Shown in pieces: positions 1 through 5,727 of a stretch of DNA of 5,727 bases. The stretch spans positions 1 through 5,727 of the forward strand of contig CALJUJ010000634.1 in the NCBI GenBank assembly GCA_937975525.1, written 5' to 3'. A model generated the notes under the pieces. That model had not been told where the DNA came from. It did not search any database and saw only the letters and a list, made by a program, of their open reading frames with translations. The position numbers were made by a program, and so were the translations under genes. This stretch comes from an uncultured bacterium (GTDB taxonomy: Bacteria > Desulfobacterota > Binatia > HRBIN30). Within the stretch, counting starts at the first letter, position 1, and every line of letters starts with the position of its first letter.

Positions 1-2
1 TT

Positions 3-1520
3 GAGTACAAGGTAGGTGCGCCGAAGAAGACCGACGCCGGGCCAGAGGCATGGCCTGGGGATGTTGCCCAGCTCGCGGCCCAGGCGCTGGTGCTTCGTGA
101 CAACGGCTACCTCTGTGAGGAGGGGGTGCTCTACTACGACGCGACGAAGCAACGCGTTCGGGTGCCGATCGCGGAAGACCTTCTCCTCGAGGTTCGGAAC
201 GCGGTACAGCAGGCACGGGTGGTCGCGCTTCGGGGGCAAATCCCGGAGCCACTGGTCGACAGTCCCAAGTGTCCAAGATGTTCACTCGTAGGAGTTTGCC
301 TCCCAGATGAGACGCGTGCAGCGACTGGGGTAGACACGGACCTGGGTGCGCAGTTGGAGTTGTTCGGGGCGTGTGGCGAGCTTCCTCGTGCTGATTCCGT
401 ATTCACTCTGGGCTCGGGAGTTGCCCGACATGGCGAAGAGCCGCTGCGGCGACTCGTGGCGGCTCGGGACGATTTGCGGCCGCTCTACATAGTCGGGCAA
501 GGGTTGAGGGTAGGAAAATCAGGCAATGTGCTTCAGGTTCGCAACCGCCAGATGCTCGTGCAGGAAGCGAGGATCGGTGAGGTGTCGCAGGTGAATCTGT
601 TCGGCAATGTGCAGCTGACGACGCAGGCGCTGCAGGCATTATGTCAGGCGGAGCGGGATGTCGGCTACTTCTCCCAAGGTGGCTGGTTCTACGGTCTGAC
701 GCGCGGAATGGGCTTGAAGAACGTGTTCCTGCGCTTGGCGCAGTTTCGGCGCGCTGCGGAATCCGGATTCTCGCTCGCGTTGGCTCGCGCCTGGGTGGCG
801 AGCAAGATCCGGAATCAGCGGAAGCTGTTGCAACGCAACCACAGGGACCCGCCCCGCCCGATCTTGAGACAGATGAAGTGGCTGGCGACCCAAGCTCGCG
901 AGGCGGGGAGCCGCGACTCCCTGCTCGGTATCGAGGGACTTGGCGCGCGCCTGTATTTCCAGAACTTCGTCGGGATGATGAAGATCGGTAGCAACGAAGA
1001 TCCGAGCGATCTGTACGACGTCGATGCCAAGGAGGATGCGTTCGTGGCGACGTTCGACCTTCGTGGCAGGAATCGACGCCCGCCGCGCGATCCGGTGAAT
1101 GCGATGCTCTCGTTCGGATACGCGTTGTTGGCGAAGGACCTCACGATCACGTGCCATGTCGTTGGGTTCGATCCCTTCGTCGGGTATTTCCATCGGCCTC
1201 GGTTCGGTCGACCCGCGCTGGCGTTGGATTTGATGGAGGAGTTCCGTCCTTTGGTGGTGGACTCGGCCGTGTTGACGGCGATCAACACGCGGATGGTGGG
1301 GCCGGGCGATTTCGTGCGCGCGGGGGGCGCCGTGGCGATGACAGTGAAGGGCCGCGGCAAGTTGATCCATGCGTACGAGCAGAGGATGGACTCGCTGGTG
1401 ACACATCCGGTATTCGGGTACCGAGTGAGCTACCGACGGGTCATGGAGATCCAGGCACGGATGCTGGGGCGCGTTCTTGCCGGCGAACTGCGGAACTACG
1501 TGGGATTCGAGACGCGGTAG
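3..1520 (+). CDS. cas4-cas1: Cas4-Cas1 fusion adaptation protein, 5' end missing
   Basis: The reading frame is open to the left edge, so the gene starts upstream. The GTG at 90 is internal, because Cas4 sequence continues above it. 505 residues are visible (numbered from base 3). The Cas4 part begins at its ExK nuclease motif (E1, K3), then has DVAQL (D20, Q23), and ends in the iron-sulfur cysteines C90, C93 and C99 (CPRC...VC). GxxD and the first cysteine lie off-window. A linker of about 55 residues leads to Cas1 (about 155-505), with metal ligands E311 (GIEG), H397 (GYFHRP) and D409/E412 (ALDLMEEFRP). Family knowledge: Cas1 integrates spacers with Cas2, and Cas4 trims prespacers and enforces PAM choice. 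The fusion occurs in type V-B and I-G (formerly I-U) loci; the cas12b gene downstream makes V-B the fit here. One oddity: the position usually Tyr in the RecB-type QxxxY motif is Gln (Q27), which I believe occurs in other fused Cas4s. The gene ends with TAG, 137 bases before the preferred cas12b start. Confidence 0.96.
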   Translation, partial: EYKVGAPKKTDAGPEAWPGDVAQLAAQALVLRDNGYLCEEGVLYYDATKQRVRVPIAEDLLLEVRNAVQQARVVALRGQIPEPLVDSPKCPRCSLVGVCLPDETRAATGVDTDLGAQLELFGACGELPRADSVFTLGSGVARHGEEPLRRLVAARDDLRPLYIVGQGLRVGKSGNVLQVRNRQMLVQEARIGEVSQVNLFGNVQLTTQALQALCQAERDVGYFSQGGWFYGLTRGMGLKNVFLRLAQFRRAAESGFSLALARAWVASKIRNQRKLLQRNHRDPPRPILRQMKWLATQAREAGSRDSLLGIEGLGARLYFQNFVGMMKIGSNEDPSDLYDVDAKEDAFVATFDLRGRNRRPPRDPVNAMLSFGYALLAKDLTITCHVVGFDPFVGYFHRPRFGRPALALDLMEEFRPLVVDSAVLTAINTRMVGPGDFVRAGGAVAMTVKGRGKLIHAYEQRMDSLVTHPVFGYRVSYRRVMEIQARMLGRVLAGELRNYVGFETR

Positions 1521-1527
1521 GCGGTGC

Positions 1528-1572
1528 GGACTCGACTGGTGCTGGCAGAATGAGCCCGCGCGCATCGAGTCC
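1528..1572. repeat. 8-bp inverted repeat in the cas1-cas12b spacer
   Basis: GGACTCGA (1528-1535) and TCGAGTCC (1565-1572) are perfect inverted copies separated by 29 bases, starting 8 bases after the cas1 stop. The loop is long and no T-run follows, so this does not look like an intrinsic terminator. It could be an operator-like dyad, an RNA stem between the two cistrons, or chance. The arms are seen directly; any function is inference. Confidence 0.35.
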
Positions 1573-1599
1573 ATCCGTGAGCGACGTGGTGGTTGCTGG

Positions 1600-1616
1600 G
1601 CGATCAGAACGATCGC
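1600..1616 (+). other. small stem-loop upstream of cas12b
   Basis: GCGATC (1600-1605) and GATCGC (1611-1616) form a perfect 6-bp stem with a 5-base loop, AGAAC. It ends 5 bases before the upstream ATG at 1622 and 41 bases before the preferred TTG start at 1658. There is no T-tract, so it is not a standard terminator. It might affect processing or translation of the cas12b part of a shared transcript, but nothing proves a role. Confidence 0.3.
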
Positions 1617-1642
1617 TGTAGATGGTCGTCATTGAGCAAGCG

Positions 1643-1648
1643 AGAGGT
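1643..1648 (+). promoter_or_regulatory. ribosome binding site that decides the cas12b start
   Basis: AGAGGT at 1643-1648 is a good Shine-Dalgarno core and lies 9 bases before the TTG at 1658. The in-frame ATG at 1622 has no purine-rich site at useful distance (the preceding bases are CGCTGTAG). This supports TTG 1658 as the start of Cas12b. Confidence 0.65.
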
Positions 1649-1657
1649 AATGAATCC

Positions 1658-4600
1658 TTGGCTACGCGTGCCATCAAGCTGAAGCTCATCGTGCCGCGTG
1701 GAAGTTCCGATGCGGCTGCTACGGGTCGCTTGGCGCTCTGGACGCTTCATTCCGCGACGAACGAAGCGGTTGCTTTCTATGAGGAACGCTTGCTCGAGAT
1801 GCGTCAGGGGGACGTTCGCTTGCCCGGGCCAGACGGTTGCGAGCACGTCCGGCCCGCCGACGAGTGGCGAGCGGCACTGCGCGAGCGTTTGATTTCGCGG
1901 GGAGTTGCATCGCGTCACTTGGATGAAGCGGCGTTGGCTTTCACGTCTCTGTATGCGGACTTGGTCCAATCTCGTGACGTACCGAATCGTGGCTCAGCAC
2001 AGGATGCAGCCAAGTGGCATGGGGCCTTGTGTAGCAAGGCCAGTCATGCGGGGGAGCAGAAGTTCGTTTTGGTCGAGCGTTGGGGGTGGGTAGTTGAGAG
2101 CCCCGAGCCACCGCCGGGGTGGCGCGAACGCATCCTGCAGGATCGAGAACTCGAGGATTTTCGACCGACCGGCGCGCCTCCGTCGTGGCGTCGCCGGCGG
2201 AACAGGGGTGATGATGATTGGCCCGAGTACTTTCTGGCCGACGTCAGGAAGAAGCGGGCTGAGGCGGAAGGCGAAGTGGCCCGCCGGCTCCGCGACTTCA
2301 GAGCCCTGCCTCTTTTCGAACCGGTCATTCGATTGCAGGCTTCCCGTGGGGATCTGAACCCATTCGAACGCAGTGCTCTTTCGCTTGCGGTGGCGCACCT
2401 GAATCAGTGGGAGAGTTGGCGCCATCGTGGCGAAGCTCGCGTAGCGGAGTTGAAGCGCCGAATCGCCGATGCTGACGAAAGGGGCGTGCGCTTCGGTGAC
2501 GCCATCGCGAAACTGAGCGGCTTCGAGCGGGAGCGGGAGTTGGAAATCGCGTCTCACGGATTCTGGGTCGAGAATTCGAAGTACTCCATCACCTTCCGTG
2601 AGATTCGCGGCTGGGATCGTCTGCGCGAATGGTTGAGGGCTCATCCGACCGCAGGCGACCTGGACTCGGCCCGGAGGGTTCGCGAGATTCACCAGGGAGC
2701 GCGCGGGGAGGTCGGGGCCGCCGACGTGCTCCACTGGCTCGCGGCGCCCGCGCAGCGCTCGATCGCTACCCACGCGGATGGCGATCCGGTTCGCTGGTTC
2801 GTTGCACGCAATCGCTTGGCCCGGCAACTGGAATCAGCGCGATCACTTCCGAGATTCACCTTCGCCGATGCTCGGCTGCACCCTCGCTTCGCCGACCTCG
2901 ATGCTCCGCACAACGCCAACAAGCCGCACTACCGAATTCGGAGCCATCAGGCTGGTCGATTGCAGGTGACGATCCCCGGGTTGTTGGTCGACGGGTCAGG
3001 CTATGTTCAGCACGAGGTGGTGCTCGACGCGGCGCCGTCTCGCCAGCTGCGTGAGGTCGAGTTACAGCCCAATAAGAGGGGGCAAGTCGTTGGGGTCAAG
3101 TTCCGTTCTCAGGACGGTCTGGACTTGTCGAGCGCAGTCCTCCGAGGTGGCGCGTTGGTCTTTGATCGAGGTGAACTGCAGGGGCGAACGGACGCACAAT
3201 TCGGTCGACTCTACATCAAGCTGGCACTGGAGGTGGACGCTGAAGCGGATACGTTGCGAGCCAATCGAAAGCTTGCACGGTACTTCAAGGGTTCGATTCT
3301 CACGCGCAGCAAGAAGGACGAGCACCCGGACGAGGTTCGGGTCCTGGGCGTCGACCTGGGGCTCCGGAGTGCTGCTGCTTGCGCAGTCTACCGTTGGAGT
3401 CGACGCGATTCGGAGCCGCAGCACGAAAGGTCGTTCGTGCTGCGCCTGCCCGGCGAAAGAGCCGCCGCAGCGGAGAAGGGCCGGCGCGATGCCGCGACCA
3501 AGGCGCTTGCTCGCGCGAGGAATGCCGTCGCGAGGATGCAGGACGTTGCTCGTGTGTATCGTGTGGCGGATGATCGATTGCGCGAGCAGCGCTTCGCGGA
3601 GTTGCGTGATCGATGGCCGGTCGATTCCCATGATCTTCCCGAGGTTTCCACCCGCGAGGAGCTTCGTGTGGCCTGGGGGCAGGCAGAAGCCGCCGCCGGG
3701 CAGGCCATCCACGACCTGGTCGCACTGCACCGCGTGCAGCGCGCCCGCCGGGGATCCTCTCGTGTCGGGGGTAAGAGTTTCTGGCGGTTGGCGGATCTCG
3801 AGCAGACCCTGCGCATCCTGCGAAGCTGGGCTCGCCGCCAGCACATCGACGACGAACAGGTCAAGCGTTTCGACCGGACTCGAGCCGGAACGGTCGGGCG
3901 CCGCTTGCTCGCCCACGTGAACGCTCTTCGACAGGATCGGGTCAAGACCATCGCGGACCTCGTCGTGCAGGCCGCACGTGGCCGTGCCTATGGCAACGGT
4001 CGGTGGGAACAGAGGTACCCCGCCGTCAATCTCGTGGTCCTCGAGGATCTTTCTCGCTATCGGTTTCGTACGGATCGGCCCCGCCACGAGAACAGCCAGC
4101 TCATGCGTTGGTCTCATCGGGCCCTGGCCGAGCAAGTCGAAATGCAGGCGGAGATCCATGGAATCGCCGTCGATGATGCCCCCCCGGAGTTCTCGTCACG
4201 CTTCGATGCGACCACCGGTGCGCCAGGGCTACGTTGCCGGAGACTGACCAAGGCCGATCTGCGCGATTTGGAGAAGCTGGGCGAAGCTCACTGGCTGGCG
4301 AAGAGGGTCGGCGCGTTCACGATGTCCGCCCACCCCGCCGAGGGAGTCGGTGGGGCTCGCCGGCATTCCCAGCTGCTCTCCGTTGATCAGTTGAAATCGC
4401 TTTCTCCAGGCGCGTTGGTTCCCACGGGAGATGGTGATCAACTGGTGTTCCCGGCGAACGGGGGGCGGTTGAGTCTCAAGCATGCTGATCTGAACGCCGC
4501 GCAGAATGTGGCCGTTCGCTACCTGACCGCATTCTGCGAGCCCATCCGAGTCGTTGCGTACGAGGTGAGTTCCACAGGCGGGACTCGGCTGCTTGCTAAG

Positions 4601-4948
4601 CCGTTGGGAAAGCGTTTGCAAAGTTGGTTTGGTGCCGAGGCCGCAGTTTTCGAGCCGCATGGGGATGGATTCGTCGCGAGGGGAACGCGATCTACGGCGG
4701 TCGGCGGAGAAACACCGGAGGAAGGAACCGCAGGCGCGCCCCGGGGCGGGTCGCTAGGTGAGGGTGGCGGCGACGACCTCATGGATGAGATTCATGGTAG
4801 TCTCTCGGAACGACACGTCCTGTTTCGAGATCCGAGCGGCTTCGTTGCCGATCCATCTCTCTGGTACGGGCAGAAGCCGTTTTGGGGGCGCGTTCGCTCC
4901 GTGGTCGTTTCCCGTCTCGAGGCGAAGGGGTGGCGGGTAGAACCCTGA
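1658..4948 (+). CDS. cas12b: Cas12b (C2c1) RNA-guided DNA endonuclease, type V-B effector
   Basis: This is the dual-RNA-guided effector that cuts double-stranded DNA with a single RuvC site. The preferred TTG start gives 1096 residues beginning MATRAIKLKL, which matches the usual Cas12b N terminus. An in-frame ATG at 1622 would add 12 residues (1108 aa). Family length is about 1100-1300. Numbered from the TTG, landmarks in order are: the N-terminal WTLHSATNEAV block; LNQWESW (248-254) in the recognition lobe; RuvC-I D566 in VLGVDLGLRS; HVNALRQDR in the following helical part; RuvC-II E796 in VVLEDLSRY, followed by LMRWSHR; SSRFDATTGAPG, with R848; RuvC-III D944 in HADLNAAQN; and C-terminal LFRDPSG (1055-1061) near FWGR. 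All three catalytic acids are present, so the nuclease should be active. A glycine-rich stretch at about 1016-1040 replaces the charged segment I recall in Alicyclobacillus Cas12b. The gene probably shares a transcript with cas4-cas1. Expected PAM (family knowledge) is a T-rich 5' TTN. Confidence 0.97.
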   Translation: MATRAIKLKLIVPRGSSDAAATGRLALWTLHSATNEAVAFYEERLLEMRQGDVRLPGPDGCEHVRPADEWRAALRERLISRGVASRHLDEAALAFTSLYADLVQSRDVPNRGSAQDAAKWHGALCSKASHAGEQKFVLVERWGWVVESPEPPPGWRERILQDRELEDFRPTGAPPSWRRRRNRGDDDWPEYFLADVRKKRAEAEGEVARRLRDFRALPLFEPVIRLQASRGDLNPFERSALSLAVAHLNQWESWRHRGEARVAELKRRIADADERGVRFGDAIAKLSGFERERELEIASHGFWVENSKYSITFREIRGWDRLREWLRAHPTAGDLDSARRVREIHQGARGEVGAADVLHWLAAPAQRSIATHADGDPVRWFVARNRLARQLESARSLPRFTFADARLHPRFADLDAPHNANKPHYRIRSHQAGRLQVTIPGLLVDGSGYVQHEVVLDAAPSRQLREVELQPNKRGQVVGVKFRSQDGLDLSSAVLRGGALVFDRGELQGRTDAQFGRLYIKLALEVDAEADTLRANRKLARYFKGSILTRSKKDEHPDEVRVLGVDLGLRSAAACAVYRWSRRDSEPQHERSFVLRLPGERAAAAEKGRRDAATKALARARNAVARMQDVARVYRVADDRLREQRFAELRDRWPVDSHDLPEVSTREELRVAWGQAEAAAGQAIHDLVALHRVQRARRGSSRVGGKSFWRLADLEQTLRILRSWARRQHIDDEQVKRFDRTRAGTVGRRLLAHVNALRQDRVKTIADLVVQAARGRAYGNGRWEQRYPAVNLVVLEDLSRYRFRTDRPRHENSQLMRWSHRALAEQVEMQAEIHGIAVDDAPPEFSSRFDATTGAPGLRCRRLTKADLRDLEKLGEAHWLAKRVGAFTMSAHPAEGVGGARRHSQLLSVDQLKSLSPGALVPTGDGDQLVFPANGGRLSLKHADLNAAQNVAVRYLTAFCEPIRVVAYEVSSTGGTRLLAKPLGKRLQSWFGAEAAVFEPHGDGFVARGTRSTAVGGETPEEGTAGAPRGGSLGEGGGDDLMDEIHGSLSERHVLFRDPSGFVADPSLWYGQKPFWGRVRSVVVSRLEAKGWRVEP

Positions 4949-4978
4949 TTGAGAGCCGCAAGGCGATTGCTCAGCGAC

Positions 4979-5008
4979 TTGACCGGGCACCTCGGCACGG
5001 TTTAGGAA
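4979..5008 (+). promoter_or_regulatory. weak candidate promoter for the tracrRNA
   Basis: TTGACC (4979-4984) matches the -35 consensus at five of six positions. A poor -10 follows, either TTTAGG (5001-5006, 16-base gap) or TAGGAA (5003-5008, 18-base gap). Transcription would start near 5012-5016, just where the first tracrRNA hairpin begins. The position is convincing, but the -10 is weak and the host sigma factor preference is unknown. Confidence 0.35.
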
Positions 5009-5011
5009 ATC

Positions 5012-5105
5012 TCACGACGACTATAGGTTGTCCTCAGTAAGGGTGCGTGTCTCTGGCGCGGTGTGGGGCGATGCCGCGTACCACCCTTCCCGACGTTGTT
5101 CTTCG
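5012..5105 (+). ncRNA. candidate tracrRNA for Cas12b
   Basis: The predicted fold has the layout of known Cas12b tracrRNAs. Hairpin 1 is GACGAC (5016-5021), loop TATAG, GTTGTC (5027-5032), 6 bp with one G-U. The closing stem is AAGGGTG (5039-5045) with CACCCTT (5082-5088), 7 bp. Inside it lie anti-repeat 1, GTCTC (5049-5053), and an inner hairpin CGCGG (5057-5061) with CCGCG (5074-5078). Directly after the stem comes anti-repeat 2, CCCGACGTTG (5089-5098). Anti-repeat 1 pairs with the last five repeat bases (GAGAC, 32-36). Anti-repeat 2 pairs with repeat 21-30 in 10 bp, two of them wobble, leaving only T31 unpaired. The anti-repeats are 35 bases apart, against about 33-35 in the Alicyclobacillus and B. 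hisashii tracrRNAs as I recall them. Pairing is seen directly; expression and exact ends (5' near 5012, 3' shortly after 5098) are inferred. Confidence 0.8.
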
Positions 5106-5130
5106 AATGAGGGTTGGCTCTTTGAAATCT

Positions 5131-5145
5131 GGCCGAAGGTCGGCC
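5131..5145. other. stem-loop downstream of the tracrRNA core
   Basis: GGCCGA (5131-5136) and TCGGCC (5140-5145) form a perfect 6-bp stem with the 3-base loop AGG. It could mark the 3' end of a longer tracrRNA transcript, but no T-run follows, so it is not a classical intrinsic terminator. Its left arm also contains GGCCG, which is complementary to repeat positions 8-12. Confidence 0.4.
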
Positions 5146-5346
5146 CGAACGACGTTGCGAGCACCAAGGTGGCGCGGCAGCGCCTGGGGGCTCTCGCAGG
5201 CTGTATAAGTGCTTGGATTTCCAATGGTTCCGGACGCTCTATGGCAGCGATTCAAGCGAAGGACACCGGGCCAAGCGCGCTCCCTGCAAGCGCCACTCGC
5301 AAGTCAGGCCGGAATTCCTTCCCTCGCGGCGACTTGTGTTGGCGGG
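5146..5346 (+). other. probable CRISPR leader region, no gene seen
   Basis: With crRNAs on the + strand, this 201-base stretch just before the first repeat is the leader side. It contains no credible gene and no decayed repeat copy. TATAAG at 5204-5209 resembles a -10 box, but no matching -35 sits upstream, so the array promoter cannot be placed. CGACGTTG at 5150-5157 repeats the core of anti-repeat 2 (5091-5098). The first repeat (5347) is intact, as expected at a leader end. Cas4-Cas1 would integrate new spacers at its left edge. Confidence 0.5.
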
Positions 5347-5672
5347 GTGTCGACGGCCGAAAGAGCTGACGTCGGGTGAGACTGCTCGCGGTGGCGTTCC
5401 GGTTGGGCGTCGCCGACGGGGTGTCGACGGCCGAAAGAGCTGACGTCGGGTGAGACTCTGGAGGGCAGACATCGCAGTGGCTCAAGTGCACGAGTGTCGA
5501 CGGCCGAAAGAGCTGACGTCGGGTGAGACGATCCACCGCCTTGCGACCTTGAATCGTCGCTCACGTGTCGACGGCCGAAAGAGCTGACGTCGGGTGAGAC
5601 TGCGCGGATCTGCACGGACCAGTCTTCGGCATGCGGGTGTCGACGGCCGAAAGAGCTGACGTCGGGTGAGAC
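5347..5672 (+). CRISPR. type V-B CRISPR array, five identical repeats, cut off on the right
   Basis: Five identical 36-base repeats lie at 5347-5382, 5421-5456, 5494-5529, 5565-5600 and 5637-5672. Each starts GTGTCGACGG and ends CGGGTGAGAC. The four spacers are 5383-5420 (38), 5457-5493 (37), 5530-5564 (35) and 5601-5636 (36), all different. A fifth spacer has only three bases (5673-5675) before adapter begins, so array length is unknown. The repeat holds an inverted pair, CGACG (5-9) and CGTCG (24-28). The + strand is chosen because the 3' end of the repeat pairs in two blocks with the candidate tracrRNA. Mature guides would carry the 3' part of the repeat followed by spacer. Perfect repeats suggest a recently active array. 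Spacer targets cannot be told from the window. Confidence 0.98.
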
Positions 5673-5675
5673 TGG

Positions 5676-5727
5676 AGATCGGAAGAGCACACGTCTGAAC
5701 TCCAGTCACACTGATATAGCTCGTATG
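5676..5727 (+). other. Illumina TruSeq adapter contamination
   Basis: From 5676 the sequence is the TruSeq read-through adapter: it begins AGATCGGAAGAGC and runs 34 bases to 5709. The eight-base index ACTGATAT follows (5710-5717), then AGCTCGTATG, one base off the standard ATCTCGTATG. Read on the minus strand it encodes the well-known artefact peptide MTGVQTCALPIS. This is library sequence, not genome, and should be trimmed. Confidence 0.98.

Noticed and set aside
639..1574. Long minus-strand reading frame of 311 codons opposite cas1.
   Set aside because: It lies antisense to an unmistakable Cas1 domain and has shadow-like composition (His, Arg, Gln rich), typical of antisense frames in GC-rich genes.
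1550..1621. A short frame of 23 residues in the cas1-cas12b gap as a possible small gene or leader peptide.
   Set aside because: No ribosome site is seen and the frame is only the tail of a longer shadow frame overlapping cas1.
5047..5139. Opposite array orientation, with GTGTC (5047-5051) and GGCCGAAGG (5131-5139) as anti-repeats to a minus-strand crRNA.
   Set aside because: The two blocks are about 80 bases apart and the second is itself one arm of a perfect hairpin. The + orientation gives longer, contiguous pairing at the usual 35-base spacing.
5028..5369. Open reading frame of 113 codons on the + strand across the non-coding region.
   Set aside because: It has no ribosome site or recognisable domain, overlaps the tracrRNA, and ends inside the first repeat with repeat-encoded residues.
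3..5672. Possibility that the locus is a new CRISPR type or a Cas12c or transposon-linked effector.
   Set aside because: The Cas4-Cas1 fusion, the full set of Cas12b RuvC and flanking motifs, and the V-B style tracrRNA all place it in type V-B. No transposase or inverted terminal repeats are visible.
5482..5709. Minus-strand frame of 75 codons over the end of the array.
   Set aside because: Its start is translated adapter (MTGVQTCALPIS) and the rest is repeat sequence, so it is an artefact.

Overview
The window is most of a class 2, type V-B CRISPR-Cas locus. In order, all on the + strand, it holds: the 3' part of a cas4-cas1 fusion gene (3-1520), a complete cas12b (C2c1) effector gene (1658-4948), a 398-base non-coding stretch containing a previously unmarked candidate tracrRNA, and the first five repeats of a CRISPR array (5347-5672). 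The last 52 bases (5676-5727) are not biological. They are an Illumina TruSeq adapter with index, so the contig is short-read assembled and stops inside the array.

Organism: GC-rich coding sequence with strong G/C at third positions, arginine-rich proteins, and GTG/TTG start codons in use. This fits a GC-rich, probably uncultured environmental bacterium. Type V-B loci are scattered over Bacillota, Planctomycetota, Verrucomicrobiota and proteobacterial lineages, and nothing here names the phylum.

How the parts work together: the Cas4-Cas1 fusion should select PAM-bearing prespacers and integrate them at the leader end of the array, with a Cas2 that is not in this window. Array transcripts pair with the tracrRNA. 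Cas12b, which carries all three RuvC acidic residues, would use that dual guide to cut invading DNA. The key result beyond gene calling is the candidate tracrRNA at about 5012-5105. It has a 5' hairpin, then a 7-bp closing stem that encloses anti-repeat 1 and an inner hairpin, then anti-repeat 2. Anti-repeat 1 (GTCTC) pairs with repeat positions 32-36. Anti-repeat 2 (CCCGACGTTG) pairs with repeat positions 21-30. They are 35 nt apart, as in known Cas12b tracrRNAs. This pairing also fixes the crRNA strand as +, the same direction as the cas genes, and makes 5146-5346 the leader side.

The system type is a known one. What may be new is this particular ortholog, its tracrRNA with extra anti-repeat-like blocks downstream, its TTG start and its glycine-rich C-terminal insert. 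No wholly undescribed system is visible.
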